Shown: positions 9,529-18,305 of the stretch, in pieces
How the letters are laid out: each line of letters opens with the position of its first letter
Numbering within the stretch: position 1 is the stretch's first letter
Origin: Balneolaceae bacterium
Lineage (GTDB): Bacteria; Bacteroidota; Rhodothermia; Balneolales; Balneolaceae
Direction of reading: 5' to 3'
NCBI GenBank assembly: GCA_017643365.1
Contig: JAEPNO010000002.1
Location: 275,308 to 339,307, forward strand
Length of the DNA: 64,000 nucleotides
Notes under the pieces: generated by a model
The model's input: the letters and a program-made list of their open reading frames with translations, nothing else
Databases searched by the model: none
Told to the model about the DNA's origin: nothing
Program-made: the position numbers and the translations under genes

Positions 9529-9866
9529 TGGCTTGTTTTTACTATAGACGTAAGTAACCGAACCATCTCTAAACATAAATCATGCTCTTTATCTACATCC
9601 ATATTAATAATTTCGCTTCGCTGCATTAGCTTCAACCAATACAAAGATTCTCTAGCCTCTTTTGAAGCTATCGACATCTTGTGTATAAAGTCTTTCTTTG
9701 AGATTGCTGCACCTGCTTCATTGATATTTGCACCAACTGATGTTCCTGATCGTAATATTTGTCTTGAAATATCATACAATTTCTCAGAATTAAGTTTCTT
9801 GTGTAATTCTATCATCATAAGTGCAAATTCGAAACTTTTCGTGTATACAGGTCCTTTAGGTTCCAT
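9510..9866 (-). CDS. Four-helix-bundle S23-family protein (23S rRNA intervening-sequence protein family)
   Basis: A 118-residue, mostly helical protein of the S23/TIGR02436 family. The signature is plain: ISRQILRSGTSVGANINEAG, then KKDFIHKMSIASKEARESLY and WLKL. Family members occur as ORFs in 23S rRNA intervening sequences and alone on many genomes; a related fold is the Avd accessory protein of diversity-generating retroelements. The molecular function of the free-standing form is unknown. It sits inside the sulfate operon between cysD and cysNC, in the same direction, with 7-base arrays on both sides; its final codons (QLNTKN) lie within the downstream array. It belongs to a different subgroup from the two other copies in this window. 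Confidence 0.9.
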   Translation of the reverse strand: MEPKGPVYTKSFEFALMMIELHKKLNSEKLYDISRQILRSGTSVGANINEAGAAISKKDFIHKMSIASKEARESLYWLKLMQRSEIINMDVDKEHDLCLEMVRLLTSIVKTSQLNTKN

Positions 9867-9940
9867 AATGTTCTGTGATTAGTTACTAATTTTGAAGTAA
9901 GACCTCTGAGATCGGTACTCCTTACATGCATTGCACCCAA

Positions 9941-9975
9941 ACTTAAAACTAATCACTAAGCACTAAACACTTTTA
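9941..9975. repeat. Heptamer array on the cysD side of the S23 gene
   Basis: Five consecutive units beginning with ACT in plus-strand reading: ACTTAAA, ACTAATC, ACTAAGC, ACTAAAC and ACTTTTA. This is the inverted counterpart of the AGT-ending units at 9494-9528 and has the same period. It lies 9 bp after the cysD stop and 75 bp before the S23 start, in transcription order. Confidence 0.85.
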
Positions 9976-9983
9976 AGCTTCGC

Positions 9984-10892
9984 TTAAAAATATCCTTGTT
10001 TCTTACGGTCTTCCATAGCGGTTTCGCTGCGTTTGTCATCATGGCGAGTTCCACGCTCAGTTTCACGGGCAGAGGCAACTTCTTGAATAATATCTTCCAT
10101 GCTGTCTGCATCCGATAGCACCGCTCCTGTACAAGTCGCATCACCAATAGTTCTGAAACGAACCACTTTAGTTACTACTTCTTCATCGTCCATTTTGTTC
10201 ACAAAATCGGTATCAGCTAACCAAACACCGCGACGGTTAAACACTTTTCGTTCGTGTGCAAAATAGATGGACGGAATCTCAATTTCTTCTTGTGCGATAT
10301 ATTGCCACACATCCATTTCTGTCCAATTCGAGATTGGGAAAACGCGGAAGTTTTCGCCCGGCTTTTTTCGCCCGTTGAATAAATTCCAAAGTTCCGGACG
10401 CTGGTTTTTAGGATCCCATTGGCCAAAGATATCACGATGTGAGAAAAAGCGTTCTTTTGCACGCGCTTTTTCTTCATCACGTCTACCACCACCTAAAGCG
10501 GCATCCACTTGATGCTTCTTCAATGTATCCAGCAGCGTAACAGTTTGAAGTGCATTTCGTGAAGCATCTGGACCTGTTTCTTCTTCTACACGACCTTCAT
10601 TAATAGAATCTTGAACGCTTCCAACAATAAGTTCAACGCCATACTTTTCAACTAAATGGTCTCTAAACTCGATAGTTTCCGGAAAGTTATGCCCTGTATC
10701 CACATGCATGAGAGGGAATGGCACTTTACCAGGGTGAAACGCTTTTAACGCTAAATGGAACATAACAATGGAGTCTTTTCCACCTGAAAAAAGTAATACG
10801 GGGCGCTCGAACTGGGCGGCCACTTCACGCATTACATAGATACCTTCATCTTCTAGTTCTTTGAGATGAGAATGTGATTTAAGTGCAGTCAT
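9984..10892 (-). CDS. cysD: Sulfate adenylyltransferase subunit 2
   Basis: CysD is the ATP-pyrophosphatase-type subunit that adenylates sulfate, driven by the CysN GTPase. The PP-loop SGGKDSIVMFHLAL is near residue 36, followed by PFPLMHVDTGHNFPETIEFR, GGRRDEEKARAKERFFSHRD and the C-terminal RFRTIGDATCTGAV. I chose ATG 10892, which gives 302 residues, the usual CysD length, and places the start one base after the cysQ stop. An upstream ATG at 10931 would add 13 residues and overlap cysQ. The operon order is cysQ, cysD, S23 gene, cysNC. Confidence 0.95.
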   Translation of the reverse strand: MTALKSHSHLKELEDEGIYVMREVAAQFERPVLLFSGGKDSIVMFHLALKAFHPGKVPFPLMHVDTGHNFPETIEFRDHLVEKYGVELIVGSVQDSINEGRVEEETGPDASRNALQTVTLLDTLKKHQVDAALGGGRRDEEKARAKERFFSHRDIFGQWDPKNQRPELWNLFNGRKKPGENFRVFPISNWTEMDVWQYIAQEEIEIPSIYFAHERKVFNRRGVWLADTDFVNKMDDEEVVTKVVRFRTIGDATCTGAVLSDADSMEDIIQEVASARETERGTRHDDKRSETAMEDRKKQGYF

Positions 10893-10893
10893 A

Positions 10894-11667
10894 TTAAAGT
10901 GATTGTGCGTCGATGTATTCGTTGATCCCAATGATAAAAAAGGGATTTAATAAATTTTCTTTGTTGTACGTAAGAGGCGAGTATTTCTCACCTTCTTTCG
11001 TGGAGTATCGGTAAATGGCATCGGCAGCGCCGGTATCCCATTCCATAGTAGGGCCTAATCGCGGATATAAATCTGCTTTTCCTTCAGCTACTAAACAGAA
11101 TTTTAATGAGCTTCCTGAAGGAACTTCCTCTGTTACTTCAATTCCGATATCGGCTAATTTCTTTTTCGTTGTGTCATCTCCATGAGAGCGGCTCACAACA
11201 ATACTTGCTTTGCCAGGCTTTGAAAACTCTTTTGAAATCACTTGTTCGATTTCACCGTTTTCCAATTTCTTAAATGTACCAACGCCTTGCTCAGCATAGT
11301 ACGTAATGTTTTGAGCAGGCACATTTACAACCCCAAGAATAGGCTTTGCATTTTCAATTAGGGCGATATTTACCGTAAATTCGCCATTCTTTTTAATAAA
11401 CTCTTTGGTTCCATCCAGAGGATCTACGAGCCAGTATTTATTCCATTTTTTCCGTTCTTCGTACTCTGGTACACCAGATTCTTCTGAAATTATTGGAATT
11501 TCAGGAGTAATTTCTTTTAGCCCATCAACAATATGATGATGCGCTGCCAAATCTGCTTTTGTTAGTGGAGAATCGTCCCCTTTTGATGTAACCTCGATGT
11601 CGTCGTGGTAAAATCCGAGTATTTTTTCCCCAGCTTGCTCGGCCAGCTTGATGATAGAATTGATCAT
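10894..11667 (-). CDS. cysQ: 3'(2'),5'-bisphosphate nucleotidase
   Basis: CysQ removes the 3' phosphate from PAP (and PAPS), preventing accumulation of this by-product of sulfate assimilation. It belongs to the inositol monophosphatase superfamily. The metal-binding motifs are present: ISEES near residue 60, WLVDPLDGTKEF near residue 78 and MEWDTGAADAI near residue 206. The length of 257 is typical. It is followed immediately by cysD and preceded, 27 bp upstream, by the SLC13 permease, so import and activation of sulfate are grouped. Confidence 0.93.
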   Translation of the reverse strand: MINSIIKLAEQAGEKILGFYHDDIEVTSKGDDSPLTKADLAAHHHIVDGLKEITPEIPIISEESGVPEYEERKKWNKYWLVDPLDGTKEFIKKNGEFTVNIALIENAKPILGVVNVPAQNITYYAEQGVGTFKKLENGEIEQVISKEFSKPGKASIVVSRSHGDDTTKKKLADIGIEVTEEVPSGSSLKFCLVAEGKADLYPRLGPTMEWDTGAADAIYRYSTKEGEKYSPLTYNKENLLNPFFIIGINEYIDAQSL

Positions 11668-11694
11668 TAAATAAACTAGATCATTAAATGTATG

Positions 11695-13464
11695 TCAAAA
11701 GTCCCATAAGAACGGGACTAAAGATAAGGTGATTAATGCTACGATCAAATTTAATGGAAGCCCTATTTTGAGGTAATCTGTATACTTGTATCCACCCGGG
11801 CCGTATATCATGAGATTGGTCTGATAACCCAATGGAGTTGAGAAACTTGCTGAAGCGGCCATAATTATCACAATAGCAAATGGGATAAAATCTAGACCCA
11901 ATGTTCCTGCTATAGATAATGCAATTGGGAAAACCAGTACAGCAGCGGCATTATTTGTGATTAATTCTGTTAAAATCCAGGTTAAGAAATAAGTAATAGC
12001 CAGTAGCAAAAAAGTATCTGTCGCAGCAAATGAAAGCACATTTTCGGCTAATAATCCGGCTACCCCTGTAGTTTTTAATGCAGCCCCAATCCCTAACGAA
12101 CTTGCTATGGCTATTAAAACTCGCCAATCGATCGACTCAATACTTATTGAGTATCTAATAACACGGCTCACAATCATTAAACCCGATGCCAACACGCCTG
12201 CTTGCAACATGCTTAAAACCCCTGTTCCGGCTAGAACAATCATAATTCCCAAAATCAAAAGCGCAATGCCGGATTTTTTAAAATCAGTTACAGGAACTCC
12301 TTCAAGCGGACTTATCAAGTAATAATGATTGGAATTACGGTAACGATTCAAAAAACCATTAGTAGCTTCTAGTAATAATGTATCCCCGGTTTTAAGTTCA
12401 ATATCGCCTACTTTTTCTTTTACCCTCTCACCACTTCTGGATACGGCAATTACAACTGCGTTATATCGATTTCGAAATCCACCTTCCTTTATAGTTCTAC
12501 CTCTGAGCGGATGCGTGGCTGAAATTACTGCTTCCAATAACACTCTGTTATTTCTCGGTGTATCAAGCTTAAACACCTGATCGGTAGCAGGTACCAAGCC
12601 ATTGATACTTTGTAAATCAACAATAGATTCAACAACGCCAGCGAAGACTAGGCGATCGTTTATTCTCAATCTCTGATTAGGCCCTACAGCCGGCAAAACG
12701 GCATCATCACGAACAATCTCTACCAAAAATAGGCCCGGTAGCTGGCGTAATCCTGCTTCTTTAATTGTTTGTCTTGCCAGCGGACTCCCCTCAGGAACCA
12801 GCATTTCAATGGTATATTCGCGAGTGTCTTTAAATGTTTGAAAGGCTTCACCACGGGAAGGCAGTAATTTATCCCCAAAAATGTATAGGTAAATAAACCC
12901 GGCTATAGCGCATGGGATCCCAATTAAAGCCGGCTCGAATAATCCCAGTGATCTTGTTGATCCATCTTCAATCAAAAGACCATTTAATATCAAATTGGTA
13001 CTTGTTCCAATCAGCGTAGACGTTCCACCAAGAATCGCCGCATAACTTAGCGGAATAAGAACTTTTGAAACCGGAATGCCCGTTTTTTTGCTCCAGTGCT
13101 CAAGAGCAGGAATAAATGAAGCAACGATAGGCGTATTGTTCATGAATGCACTCATCACCATAACAGGTGCCATAATTCGAGCTTGAGCACCTCGAACATT
13201 GCGCGTTTGCCCCATTATTTTTTGGGTGATCATCTGAATAGCGCCGGTTTCTTTTAATCCCCCGGCAACCACATATAATGCCGCAACGGTTAGCATCCCT
13301 TCGTTCGAAAATCCGGCAAGGGCTTCATCGGGTGATAAAATCCCGCTGATTAATAAAAAAGAGAGTCCGGCAAGTAATATCAGATCAACTGCGAACGTAG
13401 TGGTTAGCAGAAGAGTAAGACATACACCAATAACCCCTACCACCGTCCAGCCTTCAATAGTCAT
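11695..13464 (-). CDS. SLC13/DASS-family permease with two TrkA-C domains, probable sulfate transporter
   Basis: A 589-residue inner-membrane protein with a membrane block (residues about 5-195), two cytoplasmic TrkA-C/RCK-C modules (about 208-290 and 300-375, including GDTLLLEATNGFL), and a second membrane block to the end. SLC13 motifs are visible: FMNNTPIVASFIPALEHW and SYAAILGGTSTLIGTSTN in the first half, ITNNAAAVLVFPIA in the second. This architecture is common among bacterial sodium-driven sulfate carriers. The adjacency to cysQ-cysD-cysNC supports sulfate as substrate, but other anions cannot be excluded from sequence. Confidence 0.85.
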   Translation of the reverse strand: MTIEGWTVVGVIGVCLTLLLTTTFAVDLILLAGLSFLLISGILSPDEALAGFSNEGMLTVAALYVVAGGLKETGAIQMITQKIMGQTRNVRGAQARIMAPVMVMSAFMNNTPIVASFIPALEHWSKKTGIPVSKVLIPLSYAAILGGTSTLIGTSTNLILNGLLIEDGSTRSLGLFEPALIGIPCAIAGFIYLYIFGDKLLPSRGEAFQTFKDTREYTIEMLVPEGSPLARQTIKEAGLRQLPGLFLVEIVRDDAVLPAVGPNQRLRINDRLVFAGVVESIVDLQSINGLVPATDQVFKLDTPRNNRVLLEAVISATHPLRGRTIKEGGFRNRYNAVVIAVSRSGERVKEKVGDIELKTGDTLLLEATNGFLNRYRNSNHYYLISPLEGVPVTDFKKSGIALLILGIMIVLAGTGVLSMLQAGVLASGLMIVSRVIRYSISIESIDWRVLIAIASSLGIGAALKTTGVAGLLAENVLSFAATDTFLLLAITYFLTWILTELITNNAAAVLVFPIALSIAGTLGLDFIPFAIVIIMAASASFSTPLGYQTNLMIYGPGGYKYTDYLKIGLPLNLIVALITLSLVPFLWDF

Positions 13465-13524
13465 ATTTACATAGATGATTTAGTCTTAAATATAGAACAA
13501 AAGCTTTCGCAATGTGTGGAAAAT

Positions 13525-15570
13525 TCATCGAAACAAAAACCTGGCTTGCACACCTATATTTGTACGCTGATTTCCTTCGATTTCATTTAACCCCGAACTT
13601 AGAGTAAATGCATCTTCAATTGTAGTTCGCGAAATTTTCGCAGATATATCCAGATAATTGGTCGGTGAGTATTTCAATACCAAATACCATCTTTGCCCAC
13701 GATCATTGAGCGCCACATTTGATAGCACGTATAGTAAATCATTTTCGAACTGATACACGCGTGATGCAAAGCTATCTGTATCAAATAAAGTATAGCGGGC
13801 ATCAAAGGTGACATCCTTCGTTGGCAACCATCGGATATCTTGGTACAGGATAAAACCGGTTTCCCGATCTTCACCGGGATCTCTGGCAAACACCCATTCC
13901 GCCCTAGATCTGCTACGTAATTTTCGATTTGCTAAATATTCGACCTGAACTCTAAAACTAGATCGTTTCTGATCACCAGCATTCAGAATTTCCCGACCAA
14001 GATTGTCTTCTTGCTGTAATTCTACTTCTTTTACTTCGTTTCGGATTAAGAGATAAACATTCAAAAAACGAGTGATCGAGCTTTCTATCAACAGAAGTAT
14101 ATCATGTCCATTACTAGAACTCAACACTCCATTTTTTGCAGCTAAAAACTGGTATTGATCGAAATAAAAACTGCTAACTAACTGTTCGTTAATTTGATGT
14201 TTCAACCCCAAATACCACCCTTTTTCGTTTTGGGGATTGCCCGACGCTTCACCAAACCCATCGCCATAAATAGACTGAAAATCTTTCGAGAAATCTCGAT
14301 ACAACATTGCTACATCGGTTCGATCGCCTAAACCTGATTCAACTCCGGCTATTCCGGCAAATGCCCCGTTTTCACTTCGCGCTAGCTCGCCAAATACAAG
14401 ACTCCTTCTGAAATAGGCACGATAATCGATCCCAATTGTTGAGCTTTGTGAACCTCTAAAATCATATACATCGTTTATCGAATTTCCTGCTTCAACCGGC
14501 ATACTAAATTCTGTCGAGTGAGCACTCAATCCAATTAACCCAAATTTGGTGTCGGATAATATGCGACCGCCAAAAACGGTCTGATTCACGTTATTTCGAC
14601 GATCTATTTCGGTTACCGTTCGGTGAAATCCTGAGGATGAAGGAAAGTTTATGGTACTGTCTGATGCCAAACTTGCTGTCCGCTTCCGATCTGAATAAAA
14701 CAACGAAAACTCGGTCTTATCACCATAAGTAACTGCAATCCCTCTAAAAAAATTGGTCTCTTGTGCCGAGCCGTATGGCCGAATTCCTCGCTCATTTTTA
14801 GAGATGGAGTTAATCACATCTCTACCTTTACCAAAAGCTCCGCCCGTCCACAGCACCAAGCCCTGCCCGGCACTAATGCTATAATCGCCAATTACGAGTT
14901 GCTTCAGCTTTCCGTTATCGTTTGCGGCAATGTGAAAAGAATTGAAATCGAAATCAGTTGGGTTTTGCAGTTGCTCACCGGCATCTTTTTCTTGAGTAAG
15001 ATTGAAGGAAGCGTGGCTGCTCTTATATCGTAATCGTTGATAATATTTCACGGGATTCCCGAGATATCCACCGGAAGAATCTGCACGTTGATACCCTTCT
15101 TGATCCTCCAAAACCTGCTGATATCGCGAGATATACTCGAACGAACCACGGTCTGTCCAGTAATCCAAATTGGTATACAAACTACCAAATCGATCTCTAC
15201 CGCTACCTATCGTCACATATGGTTGTATTCGTTGATAGGTGGCAGCACCGATTCCCGGGACTTCATTCAGCTCATTTATTGCCTCGAAAGGCTTGTTTTT
15301 CCGATACTCAATAATAGCATTGGCTGTGATGATTGAAATCCCTGGGATTTGCAGTAGATCGGTAACCGAAGCACTATTCACATTTACTGGATTGGCTGCT
15401 AATTCCTGCAAAAATTCAATTAATTGCTCTCCATTCGTCGATTCCTCATCAATTTCTTGCTCCTCAAAAGTTGCCTCCAGCTGATCACGTACTTTAGTTG
15501 AAGTTGTATCCTGAGCCATAGCTTTTTGGCTTAATACGAAACTGATCAATATGACTATGCCGTATCTCAC
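13525..15570 (-). CDS. Helix-hairpin-helix plus outer-membrane beta-barrel protein
   Basis: A 681-residue exported protein. After the signal peptide, residues about 57-115 contain two ComEA-like helix-hairpin-helix motifs (SVTDLLQIPGISIITANAII and LNEVPGIGAATYQRIQPYV). The rest alternates short amphipathic strands ending in aromatic residues and closes with phenylalanine (ARFLFR), as in an outer-membrane barrel. Proteins with this layout recur in Bacteroidota; the HhH part suggests DNA contact, perhaps in uptake, but no role is established. It is transcribed behind the 273-residue barrel gene with a 5-bp gap. Confidence 0.75.
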   Translation of the reverse strand: MRYGIVILISFVLSQKAMAQDTTSTKVRDQLEATFEEQEIDEESTNGEQLIEFLQELAANPVNVNSASVTDLLQIPGISIITANAIIEYRKNKPFEAINELNEVPGIGAATYQRIQPYVTIGSGRDRFGSLYTNLDYWTDRGSFEYISRYQQVLEDQEGYQRADSSGGYLGNPVKYYQRLRYKSSHASFNLTQEKDAGEQLQNPTDFDFNSFHIAANDNGKLKQLVIGDYSISAGQGLVLWTGGAFGKGRDVINSISKNERGIRPYGSAQETNFFRGIAVTYGDKTEFSLFYSDRKRTASLASDSTINFPSSSGFHRTVTEIDRRNNVNQTVFGGRILSDTKFGLIGLSAHSTEFSMPVEAGNSINDVYDFRGSQSSTIGIDYRAYFRRSLVFGELARSENGAFAGIAGVESGLGDRTDVAMLYRDFSKDFQSIYGDGFGEASGNPQNEKGWYLGLKHQINEQLVSSFYFDQYQFLAAKNGVLSSSNGHDILLLIESSITRFLNVYLLIRNEVKEVELQQEDNLGREILNAGDQKRSSFRVQVEYLANRKLRSRSRAEWVFARDPGEDRETGFILYQDIRWLPTKDVTFDARYTLFDTDSFASRVYQFENDLLYVLSNVALNDRGQRWYLVLKYSPTNYLDISAKISRTTIEDAFTLSSGLNEIEGNQRTNIGVQARFLFR

Positions 15571-15575
15571 TATGG

Positions 15576-16397
15576 TTACAGCTTAACAATCATATCTAAC
15601 CCCGGACTCATTCCCAGCACTTCATGTTGTTGAACTGCTAAATTGATATCGAAACGAGAGTGTTGATATCCAAACCCAAAGGAATACGTGACCGGTTCGG
15701 TAGAAATTCCTACACGACCAATAAATGACTCTACAATTTCGATTTCGAGTCCTCCTCGATAAGAAACCGGAAACCGCACATCCTTAACCACATCCACAAA
15801 GAGAGTTGCTTTTTCTTCCATGTGATAACCGAACCCGACACTCAAATCGCTTGCCAAATCTTCATCGCCCACGTCAAATGTATACTTTGGGTTGTTGATG
15901 TTTCGCGCTTTCGATCCCAGATAAAATTGATCGGTTACCTGAAAAAGAACTCCTAAATTTATCCCAATAGCTCCGCCGGAACCATAATCACCACCAAAGG
16001 ATAAGTGATTATAATGCAGCGTTATGCCTGCATTAAAGCGTTCTTTTTGGAAATTGAACCCTGCTCTGATATTAGTCTCCGCAAATAGTTCATCCCCGAA
16101 TCTAGAAAAACCAAATGCCGCTGCACCTAAATTAAGAGGTATTGTAGCGGTTGAAGAAATATCAGTTATTTCAGGGAAGCCATAATATCGCAATCCATAA
16201 AATCCGATTTCCAGTTTTTCAGACGAAATTGTTGCAGGATTACCAAATAAAGCCCAATCATTCTCCGTTAAGGCACTCGAAACCATCCCCATAGAAACGG
16301 ATCGGGCACCAATAGTTTGTTGACTCAAAACCGGTTGCGAAGCCAGCATCAACACCAAAAAAGAAAATCCCCATCGCAACTTTTTCATTCGTATCAT
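15576..16397 (-). CDS. PorV/PorQ-like outer-membrane protein
   Basis: A 273-residue protein with a signal peptide (SFLVLMLASQPVLSQQ). The mature start TIGARSVSMGMVSSALTEND and ALFGNPATIS match the pattern of PorV/PorQ/UPF0164-type barrels, in which A-R-x-x-x-M-G and a NPA motif are typical. Beta-strand periodicity continues to the C-terminus. It is divergent from the PorD-like gene across 45 bp. It is shorter than PorV (found at 50.4 kb) and not a convincing PorQ; the exact role is open. A second in-frame ATG four codons in is also possible. Confidence 0.6.
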   Translation of the reverse strand: MIRMKKLRWGFSFLVLMLASQPVLSQQTIGARSVSMGMVSSALTENDWALFGNPATISSEKLEIGFYGLRYYGFPEITDISSTATIPLNLGAAAFGFSRFGDELFAETNIRAGFNFQKERFNAGITLHYNHLSFGGDYGSGGAIGINLGVLFQVTDQFYLGSKARNINNPKYTFDVGDEDLASDLSVGFGYHMEEKATLFVDVVKDVRFPVSYRGGLEIEIVESFIGRVGISTEPVTYSFGFGYQHSRFDINLAVQQHEVLGMSPGLDMIVKL

Positions 16398-16442
16398 TAA
16401 TTTGAGTTCACTGAATATGTTAACTGTAGCGACCTTTGTAAA

Positions 16443-17345
16443 GTGAAGTACCTAAAATTTAATTGTTTGTTTTTACTGTGGCTGTTTACCTCTGTGGTGG
16501 CCGCTCAAGAATTTGATTGCCAGATTACTGTGAACGATGAGCAGCTGGAGGGTAACTCGTTCGAGTATGTTTCCGGATCTCTCACCACCGACTTAGAGGC
16601 ATATATAAATGAGTATCGGTGGACAGAATTAGAAGTGCTCGAACAAGAGCGAATTCAGTGCCAGATTAGTATAATTTTGCTGCAAGGTGATCAGGATTTC
16701 AACTTTGCTGCAGAGACAGTCATTCAATCAAGGCGCCCTATTTACAACACGTTGAACGAAACAGGAATGCTGATTTTAAGCGATGGCGCCTGGGGATTTA
16801 ATTATCCTGAAGGAAAGAGTTTGATTCATGATGAGCTTGAATTTGAAGCAATGACAGGTTTTATCGACTACTACATGAACCTGATGCTTGGCTACGATTT
16901 TGATAGCTATTCCGAGCTTGGGGGCACCGAATATTTCCAAAAAGCACAGAATGTGGTTGATCTGGCACAAAATGAAAGCTCGATCGGGTGGACTCGAAAT
17001 TCAAATAATGGCCGTAATCGCTTTGTGTTAATTTCCGACATCTTAAATAATAATTACGAGGTTATTCGGCGAGCGAATTACGAATACCATCGCCTTGTGT
17101 TGGATACTTTTGTTGATAATCCGAATGCCAGTCGCGCTAAACTACTCGAAATCCTCACGGTGATTCAAGATGCAAAACGGCGAGCTACCAATAACTTTTT
17201 ATTCGATCTCTTTTTCGATGCTAAATCGAAAGAAATTGCTTCCATTTTAGAAGATGCCGAACCGGATTTAAAGTTCGAGGCCTATCAAATATTACGAGAT
17301 ACCGATTCTGCACATCTCAACGATTACGAAGCACTTCAAAACTAG
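16443..17345 (+). CDS. DUF4835 / PorD-like protein
   Basis: A 300-residue secreted protein with signal peptide ending ...SVVAAQE. The mature start FDCQITVNDEQLEG, the internal RRPIYNT, FYDYYMNLM-like stretch (IDYYMNLMLGYDFDSYSELG) and GWTRNSNNGRNRF match the DUF4835 family, named PorD where associated with type IX secretion. The start is GTG at 16443; there is no in-frame ATG near the signal peptide. The 171-bp gap downstream to etfB shows a hint of a promoter only. Confidence 0.8.
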   Translation: MKYLKFNCLFLLWLFTSVVAAQEFDCQITVNDEQLEGNSFEYVSGSLTTDLEAYINEYRWTELEVLEQERIQCQISIILLQGDQDFNFAAETVIQSRRPIYNTLNETGMLILSDGAWGFNYPEGKSLIHDELEFEAMTGFIDYYMNLMLGYDFDSYSELGGTEYFQKAQNVVDLAQNESSIGWTRNSNNGRNRFVLISDILNNNYEVIRRANYEYHRLVLDTFVDNPNASRAKLLEILTVIQDAKRRATNNFLFDLFFDAKSKEIASILEDAEPDLKFEAYQILRDTDSAHLNDYEALQN

Positions 17346-17483
17346 CCTGTCTTTGCATTGATATTATCTATCAATGATTCTATCATGCATTTACTGTATA
17401 AAGTTTTGAGCAGTATCAGCTTATAAAAAGATCATTTCCGGCTGATATTTTACTCGCTACTTTCCTATATTCCGTGCCCAAAA

Positions 17484-17499
17484 AAGCGGTTCCATAAAC
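17484..17499 (+). promoter_or_regulatory. Shared 16-bp upstream motif, copy 1 (before etfB)
   Basis: AAGCGGTTCCATAAAC lies 17 bp before the etfB start. The same sequence with one change (C for T) lies 22 bp before the acyl-CoA dehydrogenase start at 22273. A 15/16 match at similar distances from two fatty-acid-oxidation genes suggests a common operator or leader element. No regulator is identified. Confidence 0.4.
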
Positions 17500-17516
17500 C
17501 TCATCAAGCGAAACGA

Positions 17517-18287
17517 ATGAAATTTATTGTAAGCATTAAAATGGTGCCTGATGTATACGCACCTTTCCAAATAAAAGACGGCGAATTATTGATGGATGGA
17601 GACAGAATGGTGTTAAACGCCTACGATGCCTCTGCTGTTGAAGAAGCCTTAGTGTTAACCGAAAAATACGGTGGCGATGTAGAAGTTGTTTGCATCGGGG
17701 CTGCAAAAGCGTCCGAAACTATCCGTAAAGCGTTGGCTATGGGAGCCGCAAAAGGATATCACATTCAAACCAATGGCGATGAAGCCTACGACTCTAGCAG
17801 TTATGCACAGATTTTAGCTGATTTTTTGAAGGATAAAGAATACGATGTTCTTTCTTTCGGTAAACAATCGCAGGATACCGACTCAGGCTTAACCGGCGGA
17901 ATGGTTGCTCAATTATTAAATCTGCCTTACGCTACTAATGCCGTAGGACTTGAAATTGAAGATGGAAATCTGATTGTAAAACGTCAGGGTGATAGCGGGC
18001 AGGAGATGATCGCACTGCCAACTCCTTGCCTGGTAACTTGTTCTAATGATATGAACGAGCCACGCATCCCTAACCTAAAGGGCATTATGGCCAGTAAGCG
18101 AAAGCCTGTTGAAAGCGTTGCTGTTTCTGATATGAATTTGGATGGTGCAGCACTTGAAGCCGTTTCGAAGGTTACTTCTTATTCACCGGTGCCTGCACGT
18201 GCGGCCGGCCAAAAATTCGAAGGAGAACCCGAAGAAATTGCAACTAAAGTTGCCCAACTCCTCGACACCGAAGCCAACGTCCTTTAA
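17517..18287 (+). CDS. etfB: Electron transfer flavoprotein beta subunit
   Basis: EtfB (FixA type) pairs with EtfA to carry electrons from acyl-CoA dehydrogenases. It opens with KFIVSIKMVPD, has the nucleotide-binding GKQSQDTDSGLTGGMVAQLL near residue 120 and the family signature segment from VKRQGDSGQEMIALPTPCLV to PRIPNLKGIMASKRKP. Length 256 is normal. It begins the operon etfB-etfA-fixC-(S23)-fixX and is 18 bp from etfA. Confidence 0.95.
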   Translation: MKFIVSIKMVPDVYAPFQIKDGELLMDGDRMVLNAYDASAVEEALVLTEKYGGDVEVVCIGAAKASETIRKALAMGAAKGYHIQTNGDEAYDSSSYAQILADFLKDKEYDVLSFGKQSQDTDSGLTGGMVAQLLNLPYATNAVGLEIEDGNLIVKRQGDSGQEMIALPTPCLVTCSNDMNEPRIPNLKGIMASKRKPVESVAVSDMNLDGAALEAVSKVTSYSPVPARAAGQKFEGEPEEIATKVAQLLDTEANVL

Positions 18288-18305
18288 TCAAATTTTTTCT
18301 ACAGA

